Source: Craterostigma plantagineum (lineage: Eukaryota > Streptophyta > Magnoliopsida > Lamiales > Linderniaceae). Taken from it: a stretch of 64,000 bases of DNA. The position numbers and the translations under genes are program-made. The stretch covers positions 372,001-436,000 of the forward strand of contig JAPQWV010000327.1 in assembly GCA_027422505.1 (NCBI GenBank), written 5' to 3'. Under the pieces are notes generated by a model. That model did not search any database, had not been told where the DNA came from, and saw only the letters and a program-made list of their open reading frames with translations. Shown here piece after piece: positions 10,356 to 19,892 of this stretch (its first letter is position 1; the number at the start of each line of letters is the position of its first letter).

Positions 10356-13319
10356 TTGAGAACATTAATGGTTTACTCATCGATTTTCACCGCTTTAAGT
10401 TCTTCAACTGAAAGCATCGGTGTTGTGACTCGAAGTACGTTAAAAATGACTAACGAGTTTCAGCGAACAAGTCACCAAGTTGAGTTCGACGAAAATGATA
10501 TGACTTACCATGGTGAGAATGAAGATTGCATTAGCGAGTACTCGGTGTCATCCCCTCGCTCAACTTCAGGCAGTTCTTCAATGCAAAGAAACGCATATGT
10601 GTACATGACGAATGCCGCGACTCTAGAAGAACAAATTGCAAGTCTAACTAGAGCAATCGTAGGGCTAACAAAACAAGTTCAAGAACAAGATGCTCATATT
10701 GCAAAGTTAGCTAGCAAAAGCAACAATGCTGATAACAGTAATGCTTTTGAAAGGGAAGAAGAAGCTTCTGCCGATCCCGAAAAAGAAGAACAAAGAGAAA
10801 TCGATGAGCCCTCGGGAAATTTCCAAGTTTCTAATGACGGGATGATTCCTATTAGCCAACTGAAGGAGTTCATCATAGGGACGATGAAAGATGGAGGTTC
10901 TAAGTCATCATCGAATTATTCTAAACCATACACTTCAAGAATCGACAACTTAAAAATGCCAAACGGATACCAACCGCCAAAGTTTCAACAGTTTGATGGA
11001 AAAGGAAACCCAAAGCAGCATGTGGCCCACTTCATTGAGACGTGTAACGATGCAGGAACCTATAGAGATCATCTCGTCAAACAATTTGTCCGTTCGCTGA
11101 AGGGCAATGCTTTCGATTGGTACATCGATTTGAAAGCTGGTTCAATCGATAGTTGGGACCAAATGGAACATGAGTTTCTAAACCGTTTCTACAGCACTCG
11201 ACGCACGGTTAGCATGGTCGAACTCACTAATGCTCGTCAGTGGAAAGATGAACCTGTCATTGATTATATCAATCGATGGAGGAACCTAAGTCTTAACTGT
11301 AAAGATCGTTTATCTGAAGCCTCAAGCATTGAAATGTGCATTCAAGGGATGGTGTGGGGATTACGATACATCCTGCAAGGAATTAGGCCCGTAACATTTG
11401 AAGAACTGGCAACTCGTGCTCATGATATGGAATTTAGCCTGGCCACAAGTGGAGCAGATGGAGCAGCTACACATGATGTTACCAAATTCGGGGAGCGAAT
11501 GAATTACGAGAAAGGGGGCAAAGCTTTTGCAAAAGCTCAAATTAAAGAGTCTATGGCGGTACATGTCACACCACTCAAGCTTCGAGGAAAAGAAAAGGGC
11601 AAAAAGGTCATGGTAGAATATGCTCCGCCGGAGCTAAAAGACAGGAAATTGACTCTTAAAGAGCTTCAAGCAAAAGAATACCCATTCCTAGATTCAGAAG
11701 TATCAGGAATCTTTGATGAGCTAGTACAAGCAAATCTCATCGATCTCCCTGAAATGAAACGGCCGGATGAAGCGGGACAAACCAACGATCCCAACTATTG
11801 CAAATATCATCGTCTGGTGGGACATCCAATTCACAATTGCTTTGTTTTTAAGGATAAAGTGATGCAATTGGATAGACAAGGAAAGATATCGTTAGACATT
11901 GAGGCGGCAGACTCAAATTATATCTTGGCTGGCAACGAAGATTTTGGAAGCGCAAAGGAGGATTGCGATGCCTGTTATATGACCCAAGAAAGTGATGATT
12001 ACCATGTTGAAGCTAAAACCACCAGCATCGCCAGCATGTGCATGTCTGCTATAGCATTCACCGACGAAGATTTACTATTAGGCTCTAAATTACACAACCG
12101 CCCTTTGTTTGTATCTGGTTTTACTCAGGAAAAGATGGTAAAAAGAATATTGATCGATGGAGGCTCCGCAGTGAACATTTTGACTCTCCGGATGTTAAGA
12201 GAACTTGAAATTCCAACAGAAGAACTCTCTAAGAGTCGCCTAATGATCCAGGGCTTTAATCATGAAGGCCAACGAGCAATCGGTATGATCAGGTTGGAAT
12301 TAATAATGGAGAATATGACGTCAACAGCGTTGTTCCATGTAATTGATGCAAAAACATCCTACAACATGCTTCTAGGCCGTCCATGGCTACACGAAAACGG
12401 AGTCGTACCATCAACTTTGCATCAGTGTTTCAAGTATTATGACAACGGCGTCGTAAAGAAGGTACTTGGAGATATTAATCCATTCACCGAAGCCGAATCA
12501 TACTTCGCCGACGCAAAATTTTACCTTGAACGTGAAAAGGAAGCAAGTGAAGATACGATTCGCGGGAAAGGGAAGACACATGCAATTGAAGATCCTAAAG
12601 CCATGCAAGGGGATGTCGAAGGGATATCTAAACCATTGAAGGCGCTTACATTGCCTTTAAGTCAGATTGGTTCTAAGAAACTGCAAAGCTCGCCGATTGA
12701 AGTCAAAAGATTTACTCTTCCGGGTCAAGGGTCTGAAATCGAGCACAATGAATCTTCAAAAATACAAATGGGTGGAGTATACGGCCCAAAAACTTATGAA
12801 CTCCAGACAAAGCCTGGATATGATGCAAATGAAGGATCAATATTAGGAGAATTACCGGAAAATATGAGTAAGAGTCATCTCGAACCCGAAATGTCTAAAA
12901 AGGGTCTTGGTTTTACCACGCAAAAGCCTATTCCGATCGTGTTAAAGAGAGCAAGTGCAAACTACGTATTTGAAGATGTTTCATACTCAACTGACAATGA
13001 TTGCAAGGAGCCGTGGCATGACTCTGAAGGATTGGGTCCACATAAAGACTTACGAAATCCTATAATTAATCAACTTGATGCGAAACAGAAGCTGGAATCA
13101 ACACGGACTCAGTCATTTAACAAAAAGGTGAAACCTAAGTCCTTCCAAGTTGGAGATTGGGTACTTACTCTAAGAAGACCTACCATTACTAATGATCGGA
13201 CTGGGGGCAAGTTTAAATCAAAATGGAGCGGTTTCTATGTCATGAAAGAAGTCTGCACAAACGGTGTGTATAAGTTGGTGTCTGAAGACAGATTAAGAGT
13301 TGGCTGGATCAACAGCTAG
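10356..13319 (+). CDS. Retrotransposon gag-protease fused to integrase tail
   Basis: One uninterrupted ORF of 987 residues. Residues about 200-365 are a Ty3/gypsy gag domain (FQQFDGKGNPKQHVAHF, WDQMEHEFLNRFYST, INRWRNLSLNC). A zinc-knuckle-like motif YCKYHRLVGHPIHNCF follows near 485-500, then a retropepsin at about 596-675 with active-site motif LIDGGSAVNIL and the flap-like LLGRPWLHENG. After a linker the ORF passes directly into the end of an integrase (about 905-987: FNKKVKPKSFQVGDWVL, FKSKWSGFYVMKEV, GVYKLV). Everything that normally lies between, namely reverse transcriptase, RNase H and the zinc-binding and catalytic integrase domains, is absent, yet the frame is kept. The product could assemble particles but would need partner enzymes. 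Start is the first ATG after the primer site. Confidence 0.9.
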   Translation: MRTLMVYSSIFTALSSSTESIGVVTRSTLKMTNEFQRTSHQVEFDENDMTYHGENEDCISEYSVSSPRSTSGSSSMQRNAYVYMTNAATLEEQIASLTRAIVGLTKQVQEQDAHIAKLASKSNNADNSNAFEREEEASADPEKEEQREIDEPSGNFQVSNDGMIPISQLKEFIIGTMKDGGSKSSSNYSKPYTSRIDNLKMPNGYQPPKFQQFDGKGNPKQHVAHFIETCNDAGTYRDHLVKQFVRSLKGNAFDWYIDLKAGSIDSWDQMEHEFLNRFYSTRRTVSMVELTNARQWKDEPVIDYINRWRNLSLNCKDRLSEASSIEMCIQGMVWGLRYILQGIRPVTFEELATRAHDMEFSLATSGADGAATHDVTKFGERMNYEKGGKAFAKAQIKESMAVHVTPLKLRGKEKGKKVMVEYAPPELKDRKLTLKELQAKEYPFLDSEVSGIFDELVQANLIDLPEMKRPDEAGQTNDPNYCKYHRLVGHPIHNCFVFKDKVMQLDRQGKISLDIEAADSNYILAGNEDFGSAKEDCDACYMTQESDDYHVEAKTTSIASMCMSAIAFTDEDLLLGSKLHNRPLFVSGFTQEKMVKRILIDGGSAVNILTLRMLRELEIPTEELSKSRLMIQGFNHEGQRAIGMIRLELIMENMTSTALFHVIDAKTSYNMLLGRPWLHENGVVPSTLHQCFKYYDNGVVKKVLGDINPFTEAESYFADAKFYLEREKEASEDTIRGKGKTHAIEDPKAMQGDVEGISKPLKALTLPLSQIGSKKLQSSPIEVKRFTLPGQGSEIEHNESSKIQMGGVYGPKTYELQTKPGYDANEGSILGELPENMSKSHLEPEMSKKGLGFTTQKPIPIVLKRASANYVFEDVSYSTDNDCKEPWHDSEGLGPHKDLRNPIINQLDAKQKLESTRTQSFNKKVKPKSFQVGDWVLTLRRPTITNDRTGGKFKSKWSGFYVMKEVCTNGVYKLVSEDRLRVGWINS

Positions 13320-13339
13320 TTCTTGAAGTGCTAGTATGC

Positions 13340-13500
13340 CTAAAAAAAAAAAAAGGAAAAAAAAAAAGAAGAAAAAAAAAAAAAAAGAAAAAAAAAAATA
13401 AAAAAAAATAAAAAAGAAGAAAAAAAAATAAAAAAATAAAAAAAAAAAGAAAAAAGAAGAAAAAAAGAAAAAGAAAAAAAAAAAGAGAGAAAAAAAAAAA
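13340..13500 (+). repeat. A-rich low-complexity tract
   Basis: About 160 bp of nearly pure A and G (AAAAAAGAAGAAAAA pattern), starting some 20 bp after the gag-pro stop codon. It may be an expanded internal purine tract of the element or a relic of A-rich insertion. No coding potential. Confidence 0.8.
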
Positions 13501-13830
13501 CGCTCCTTAGCGCACGAGCCTAAACTGCATCGCTCCTTAACGCACGAGCCTAAACTGCATGTTGCTCCTCATCGTACGAGCTTAAACTACATGTTGCTCC
13601 TTAACGCACGAGCCTAAACTGCATGTTGCTCCTCATCGTACGAGCTTAAACTACATGTTACTCCTTGACATACGAGTCTAAACTGCATGTTACTCCTGGC
13701 CCGCACGAGTATAAACTGTGAAAAGGCAAACATTAATGATAAGTGCATATGTCTAAACTGCTAACTTATCCCACATAGTTCGGTGTGGTTAAACAACGGA
13801 TACTCCTGGCCCGCATGAGTATAAACTGTG
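13501..13830 (+). repeat. About 32-bp tandem repeats in retrotransposon 3' region
   Basis: Seven or more degenerate units containing GCTCCTTAACGCACGAG and CCTAAACTGCATGTT run from 13501 to about 13720, with a diverged unit near 13800 (TACTCCTGGCCCGCATGAG). Further on, the sequence GGGTACGTAGGCAGCTT resembles a motif often found in the 3' non-coding region of plant gypsy elements. Confidence 0.75.
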
Positions 13831-14164
13831 TACGGCACCACCCCCCTCAAAAAAAAAATTATATGGAACTACGAGAAATGACTTGATCCCCTAAAAGGGT
13901 ACGTAGGCAGCTTGGACATACTCCAAGTTCAGTCATAAAAGCGAAAGTGGATAACATCTTCGGCGGAATCAAGATTTTGGCATATAAAAAAAGAGACAAG
14001 TGGCACATTCAAATGGGGAAAGGAGGACGTATGAACAAGAGACAACAAACTGTTGAAGCACAAGTGTTCGAAATGTCAAATTGGGGCATTTTGTATGAAA
14101 TATTTTTGGAAGCAAACATAAATACTTCAAGTCTATTTCCTCCGGAAGTCCGTCAACAAGACTT

Positions 14165-14175
14165 GAAGTGGGGGC
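14165..14175 (+). other. Polypurine tract (probable)
   Basis: The purine-rich GAAGTGGGGG lies just before CATT and the TG of the right LTR, in the position expected for plus-strand priming. Confidence 0.6.
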
Positions 14176-14178
14176 ATT

Positions 14179-15715
14179 TGTAGACAATTAAAATTAATTG
14201 TCTATTTAGATCATTGGAATTTAATAAATTAATTCCATGAAATTAAATAAAGTCATATAATTAAATTGCTATTTATTGAGATCTATAAATTAATCTCAAG
14301 TTGATAAATAGTTTATTTAATTAATAAATTAATATCATATATGATAATATATATTCCTTTTATACAAAATCCTATACATGGTAAATATGTGTAGAGATTT
14401 GTAAATAAGTAAAGGAATCAAATCAAATCAAATCAAATAAAATCAAATATCATAAAGTCGGCAGATATTGAGAGAATCAAATCAAATATGGAATAAATCC
14501 AATCAAATTAATATCATATCATATATGGATAAAATCTACATAAATATGGAGGAAATCATCCCTAAAAGATTATTCTTTCCGTAATTGTGAATTCTCTACG
14601 CCTATAAATACGGGGCTTCAGAGTTCAGAAAAAACAAGTCACGAACACTCAAGAAAACACGAGCTTCAAGAGACGATATAAGACTTTTAAAGCTTTCGAT
14701 TATCTCTGCAAAGTTCATCGTGTTTTGAGTAAAAGATTGAAGGCGCTCGAGGACGACGATCGAAGAAGCTCGAAGTTCAAGGGCAAAGATCTTGAAGACG
14801 TTCGAGGACGAGGATTGAAGACGTTCGAGGACGAAGATCGAAGATTGAAGACGCTCGAAGATCAGAGAGACCCGAGGATCGAAGATCGAAGACGCTCAAA
14901 GATCGAAGGCGCTCGAGGACGAAGATCGAAGATCGAAGACGCTCGAAGATCAGAGGGACTCGAGGAATCGAAGATCGAAGACGCTCAAAGATAGAAGGCG
15001 CTCGAAGATCGAAGATTCGAAGACGAAGCCTTGAAGATTCGAAGACGATTTGAAGATTTGAAGATCGAAGATTCGAAGACGAAGCCTTGAAGATTCGAAG
15101 ACGATTTGAAGATTTGAAGATCGAAGACGAAGATCAAGCCTTGAATATTCGAAGATCAAGCTCAAGCTCAAGGATCAAAGCCCAAGTTCAAGAATCAAAG
15201 CCCAAGCTCAAGCTCAAGGTTCAAAGCCCAAGTTCAAGAATCAAAGCCCAAGCTCAAGCTCAAGGTTCAAAGCCCAAGTTCAAGAATCAAAGCCCAAGCT
15301 CAAGCTCAAGGTTCAAAGCCCAAGTTCAAGAATCAAAGCCCAAGCTCAAGCTCAAGGTTCAAAGCCCAAGTTCAAGAATCAAAAGCCCAAGCTCAAGCTC
15401 AAGGTTCAAAGCCCAAGTTCAAGAATCGAAGCCCAAGCTCAAGCTCAAGGTTCAAAGTCCGAGTTCAAGAATTGAAGCCCAAGACCAAGCTCGCGACTCG
15501 GAGACGAAAACTGAAGACTTTCGTGATCAAGCCCAAAAGCCCACGAAGGAACTTCAGCGAAGGCCCAAATCAAGGAATTTCAACACTCAAGAATTTTCCA
15601 AAGTCCGTGAAGAATCAGAGGAATAAATAGAGATAGAGCCCATTAAATTTCATTAAATTATATTTGTACCATTTTTCTGATAATTCGATATTCGAATAGA
15701 AGAAAATACGTTACA
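14179..15715 (+). repeat. 3' LTR (1537 bp)
   Basis: Same length and sequence as the 5' LTR at offset 5418, with no indels; open frames inside it translate identically in both copies and I saw no base difference by eye. It ends ACGTTACA and is followed by the target duplication ACCAT (15716-15720). Confidence 0.95.
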
Positions 15716-15720
15716 ACCAT

Positions 15721-17462
15721 ACTTTTGGATGATCATTGTGTATATATAGGGTTAGGGCATCCATCATTCCAAAGCATTCATTAATTTCAGTCGATAGTGC
15801 TCATCATCATAATCTGCAAATTGAATCATCCATCTACCTATAGAACAGCTGGCTATCTATGCTCAGTAAGATTTAAATTAATAAATTATTCCGAAAACAA
15901 ACAAATGTCTTCAATTCCATTAGATTCATTGAGATCATTCATTAAGAATCGATATCAATATAACAACCCTACCTGCAAAGGAAAATGATGGAATTGAATT
16001 ATGCGCTTTTGAACCAACACGTGAGGAGGAAAGTTCCACGTAACTAATTTTTTAGAAAATTGAGGCGTTCAATCAAAATATTTATATCTGTTCTATTTTA
16101 TTAAGGCTCATGCCTTTAATTAAACTGCTCTAATTTGAAATTAATTTGGTATGCAAGAATACTTAATTAAAGGGAAATTATTACTTAAAAATAACCTAAT
16201 TACAATTTTACAACATAATATTATTAATATATTACAATTACATCATAGGATTAATTTGATAAAAGTATTAAACTTATAATTTAATTTAGAAAAACTTAAA
16301 GATAAATATTATATTTATATTTATATTGCAATATTATATTTTAGATTGCGCATGCTTATATACTAGTTCTTATTAATGATTTGCTTTTTTTTTCAAGGGA
16401 TCGACTTTTTTGTATGCCATTGTCTGCCTTTCTTCACCACAATCTGTGGTTTGACAGATATTATTTGTTATATATTTCAGATTCCAATGCCATATTAGTA
16501 ACAAAATTCAAACTATTGAGGAACACATTATTATTTCGGGACCAATTAATTAGTCTTCGCGAACTATATATTGATGACTGATGAGGACCACTACGTACAT
16601 TTTTTTAACATTATTACACTAGTAAAATCTTAGCATGCTTAGAGCATCTCTAATGGGCCAACATTGATTTCTCTAGGTCGCGGGTCGGCCCAAGTCAACG
16701 TTTCAGGTTTTACATAATACAGAAACAAAACACAATTAAAGAATAATATTGTGGGTTTCTAATACTATGAGACGTCCATGTTCAGATTAGGCGTCATGCA
16801 TATTATTTCAACGACCACAAAAAAAAATATTAGATAATATATTTGCTTAGGTCGGCTGCTTGCTATATTTGATCCATGACGTTGTCTCGATCTAGAATAA
16901 AAGTCAAGACCAATATTTAAAAGCTCTTCTATCCTCTAAATCAATATTCTTTCTAATATATAATTGTTTATCTATATTAAGAAACTGATATGATTGAGTA
17001 AGCCATGTCGATAAGAACACCAACTCGGATTCTTAAAAGAGACCAATAGCTACTTGACTATTATTTGTAAATTAAACATGTACAAAAAGTAGTCCTTTTC
17101 GCATCATAACAAAAGAGAACTACAGATTGGATTTATGATTTTAAAAAGAATTAAATATGTATATTTATCAGATCAATATTACTTTTTTTTGGGATTAATG
17201 CAAGTGTTCGTTCATTTTCTTCTGTTAATCTCTATAATTTTCTGGGATTAATGCACGCAGAACGAATATATGAGATTTTAACTGCGATTCTCAATCTCAC
17301 GTGTGGTGGAATGGAAAGAAAAAAAAAAGGGAAAAGAAATAAAAAGAGACGCAAATTCTTACAGAAAAGGTGCAATGAAAATACACGCAAGAAGAGGGGA
17401 AAGAGAGAGACAGGGCGACTACGATCAAACAAACCAACGGCCACGATTCTCCGATCGTTTGC
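15721..17462. other. Intergenic region, nothing firm
   Basis: DNA to the right of the retrotransposon. A TATATATAG motif at about 15741 followed by a 63-codon open frame (15797-15988) could be a remnant or small gene, but it matches no family I know. The rest is AT-rich with short stretches (for example AGAGCATCTCTAATGG near 16640) that recall MITE ends without a findable partner. The 3' UTR of the minus-strand SAP gene lies at the right end. Confidence 0.35.
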
Positions 17463-17912
17463 TCAGATCTTATGACAAAGCTTCTCACCTCTCACCGCCG
17501 GATTCTCCCTGGCGATGGCCTCTCTCCCGGCGGCTTTGTAGTCGTACGGACACCCGTGCTTCTCGGCGTATCTGTGGGCCCCGCAGAAGGTGGGCCCACA
17601 CCTGCACTTAAACCCCGTCAGCCCCGTCCTCTTCCGACAGGCGGCGCACCTCCCCGTCGCCGGAGCTGGAACGGCGGCTGGAGACCTCGGAAGATCCTCC
17701 TCCGCGCGAGGTCTCGTCGGCAAAATCAGGGACGTCGACGTAGTCGCCTTGTGGTGGCGCGTGGGCTCCACCGCGGCGGCGGCGCCGAGGTTGAGGTCTC
17801 TGTAGCACTTCGAGCACATGTCCTGCGTCGATGGGCTTCCGAGGAATCCACAGTTGTTGACGCATAGGCGGTGGCCCTCCGGCGATTCGAAACCGTGTTC
17901 TTGATCGGCCAT
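17463..17912 (-). CDS. A20/AN1 zinc-finger stress-associated protein
   Basis: Stress-associated protein (SAP), 149 residues, single coding exon, unusually GC-rich for the area. Residues 16-40 are an A20 zinc finger (LCVNNCGFLGSPSTQDMCSKC). Residues about 88-124 are an AN1 finger with its Cys/His ligands in CAACRKRTGLTGFKC, CGPTFCGAHRY and HGCPYDY. The C-terminus (ENPAVRGEKLCHKI) is close to the usual ENPVVKAEKLDKI ending. Plant SAPs bind ubiquitin, some act as E3 ligases, and they are induced by cold, salt, drought and wounding. The linker between the fingers is low complexity and variable, as is normal. The start is the ATG just before the A20 finger. The specific SAP number is not assigned. 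Confidence 0.93.
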   Translation of the reverse strand: MADQEHGFESPEGHRLCVNNCGFLGSPSTQDMCSKCYRDLNLGAAAAVEPTRHHKATTSTSLILPTRPRAEEDLPRSPAAVPAPATGRCAACRKRTGLTGFKCRCGPTFCGAHRYAEKHGCPYDYKAAGREAIARENPAVRGEKLCHKI

Positions 17913-18839
17913 CCCTTTGATTGATCAGACAATTTCAATTCAATTCAGAGAAGGAAAAAAAAACGATATCTTCAATAGGCTGTTTTTTTCTTTTATATTT
18001 ATATTATTGAGAAATGATAGAAAGATGAGAAATTTCCACTATATATATTAAGAGGATCGGAGAGAATAAAATATGATTGTAAAAGGTGGAGGAAGGATCA
18101 AAGAAAGGGGACAAGAAGATAAACAAATACATACACGGGATAGAGACTTCGATTATTTTTGTCCAAAAAAAAAAAAACTTACAGAAAATGAGATGGTGAA
18201 TTGATGACAAGTACTATATGTCACAGCCTGGAATGAATAAGGATCACTATGTATGAGGCTTTTTCCTATAAATCTTTATCTTTTTGTTAGTTTTGCCCAA
18301 TATTTATTTGCATGGGGAATATACGTACATGGATAACTAGTGTAAGAAAGAGAAACACGTAGTTGAGTTGTGTGGGACGCGTGTAATAGAAACCATGGTG
18401 CAGACGTGTAATGGATGGGAGGATTGGGTTAAGTTACGTGTAATATGATTAATTAATCATGGTTTTATTATTATGAATATTTGAATTATCTTATCATTAA
18501 CCAGGAAAATTTTGTAAACCGACTTGAATTGCAAATGGTCGAGGGGAATGAGTCAAGTTTTTTTAGCTTAATATTCTTTCAAAAAATAATAAATAATTGG
18601 GATAGCAAAATTTCAAAGTCAGCTCAAGAACTCAATTGGTCGACATCAGAGTATGACATTTCTACGATGCTTAATAGCAAAGCTAATGAAGTTTGAAACG
18701 GTCAAGTAAACGAAACATCTCCCTCTTTTTCTCTCTACAATTAGGGCTTGAAGGGTGCTGTTAAGGGGAGGAATTTGCGCACAAATTCACTGAACTTTTA
18801 TAGTAGTACCACCTATTTTCTGGAGTTATTCAGCTGCAA
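17913..18839. other. Divergent promoter region, SAP and DUF538 genes
   Basis: Spacer between the minus-strand SAP gene and the plus-strand DUF538 gene. It should hold both promoters and the SAP leader. It has A- and T-runs, and ORFs with no recognisable similarity. Confidence 0.35.
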
Positions 18840-19892
18840 ATGGATCAGATACTGAACAAGGTTGGCTCGTATTGGTTGGGTCAAAGAGCCAACAAAGAAA
18901 TTAGCTCAGTTGGCGACGATATCAATGTAAGATTTCCTCTCTTAATAGTTAATATCGGGTTTTTGAACTATACGGTTTCCAGTAATGTTTTGTGGAACTC
19001 CGAATTTCCCCCCTTTATGTTCGCTTTAGCTAGCTATTTGAATTTGGTAAGCCACTGAATATCGGAATCTCGTTGGAAGATTTTTCCGTGAGATGTTGGT
19101 TTGAATTAGCGCTTTAGAGTTAGCCGCCGTGGTATTGGAGCTGGCGGGGAGTTAATTGGATTGGCTTCGCTCGTAATAATTTTTTTTTTGGAGGTGATTG
19201 ATTGCTTATGATGTTTCCACAGTGGGCCTTGGGTGTAGAATTGTCATCATCACTGAAATCTAGTTTCTGCTAATTGATTTCCTTAGAATGCATCTCAAGA
19301 GAAACTATGGTGTGATTGTCAATTCTGCAAGCAAAAGTATCTGTTGTGTAGGTTTAAAAACGAGTTTTGATGATTCTGTGTGCTTAAGCATAGCATACAC
19401 TCTGTTGAGCAGTTATACGGAAACTTCCCATCATATACTCTGCATTAACAGCTACGAAGCATCAATCGATTGTTTATGTATGATCCACTAAGAACATCAA
19501 ATGGATTCATACATCTTGTATACGTTATACTGAGTTACTGACAGTGTTCTTGCTATATTCCTCTGTTTTCCAGTCGTTGTCCACGAGCATCGAAGACGGA
19601 GCCAAGTGGTTGGTTAACAAGTTAAAGGGTCAGTCAGTTCATCATTCCCACTACCATTTATGCTCCATCTATAGATGTATTCATCTATTTGAAGTTTTCG
19701 CCTTTTTAATCAAACGAAACAATCCCCGTTCTTTATTTCCCAGGAAAGATGCAGAAACCATTGCCCGAGCTCCTCAAGGAGTACGACCTACCAATAGGCA
19801 TATTCCCCCGCGATTCCACCAATTACGAGTTCAACGAAGAAACGGGGAAGATCACCGTATTCATCCCTTCGACGTGCGAAGTGGGCTATAGA

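Larger units (their letters stand above)
8761..15715 (+). mobile_element. Complete LTR retrotransposon, RT/RH/INT-core deleted
   Basis: A 6955-bp element bounded by two LTRs (8761-10297 and 14179-15715, TG...CA ends) at a constant offset of 5418 bp. It is flanked by a perfect 5-bp duplication ACCAT at 8756-8760 and 15716-15720. It has a primer-binding-site-like sequence just after the left LTR, one long ORF, an A-rich and tandem-repeat 3' region, and a purine-rich tract before the right LTR. Gag and protease style place it in Ty3/gypsy, probably the Tat/Athila side. No reverse transcriptase, RNase H or integrase catalytic domain is present, so it is non-autonomous. LTRs that look identical, with an intact target duplication, point to a very recent insertion. 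Confidence 0.93.

Noticed and set aside
13501..13730. Possible CRISPR-like array
   Set aside because: Units are adjacent, degenerate tandem copies without unique spacers, inside a plant retrotransposon.
15797..15988. 63-codon frame after the retrotransposon
   Set aside because: A TATA-like motif lies upstream, but the peptide has no recognisable motif and its composition is ordinary AT-rich spacer.
17472..17867. Several long frames opposite and shifted to the SAP gene
   Set aside because: They are shadows caused by the high GC content of the SAP coding exon.
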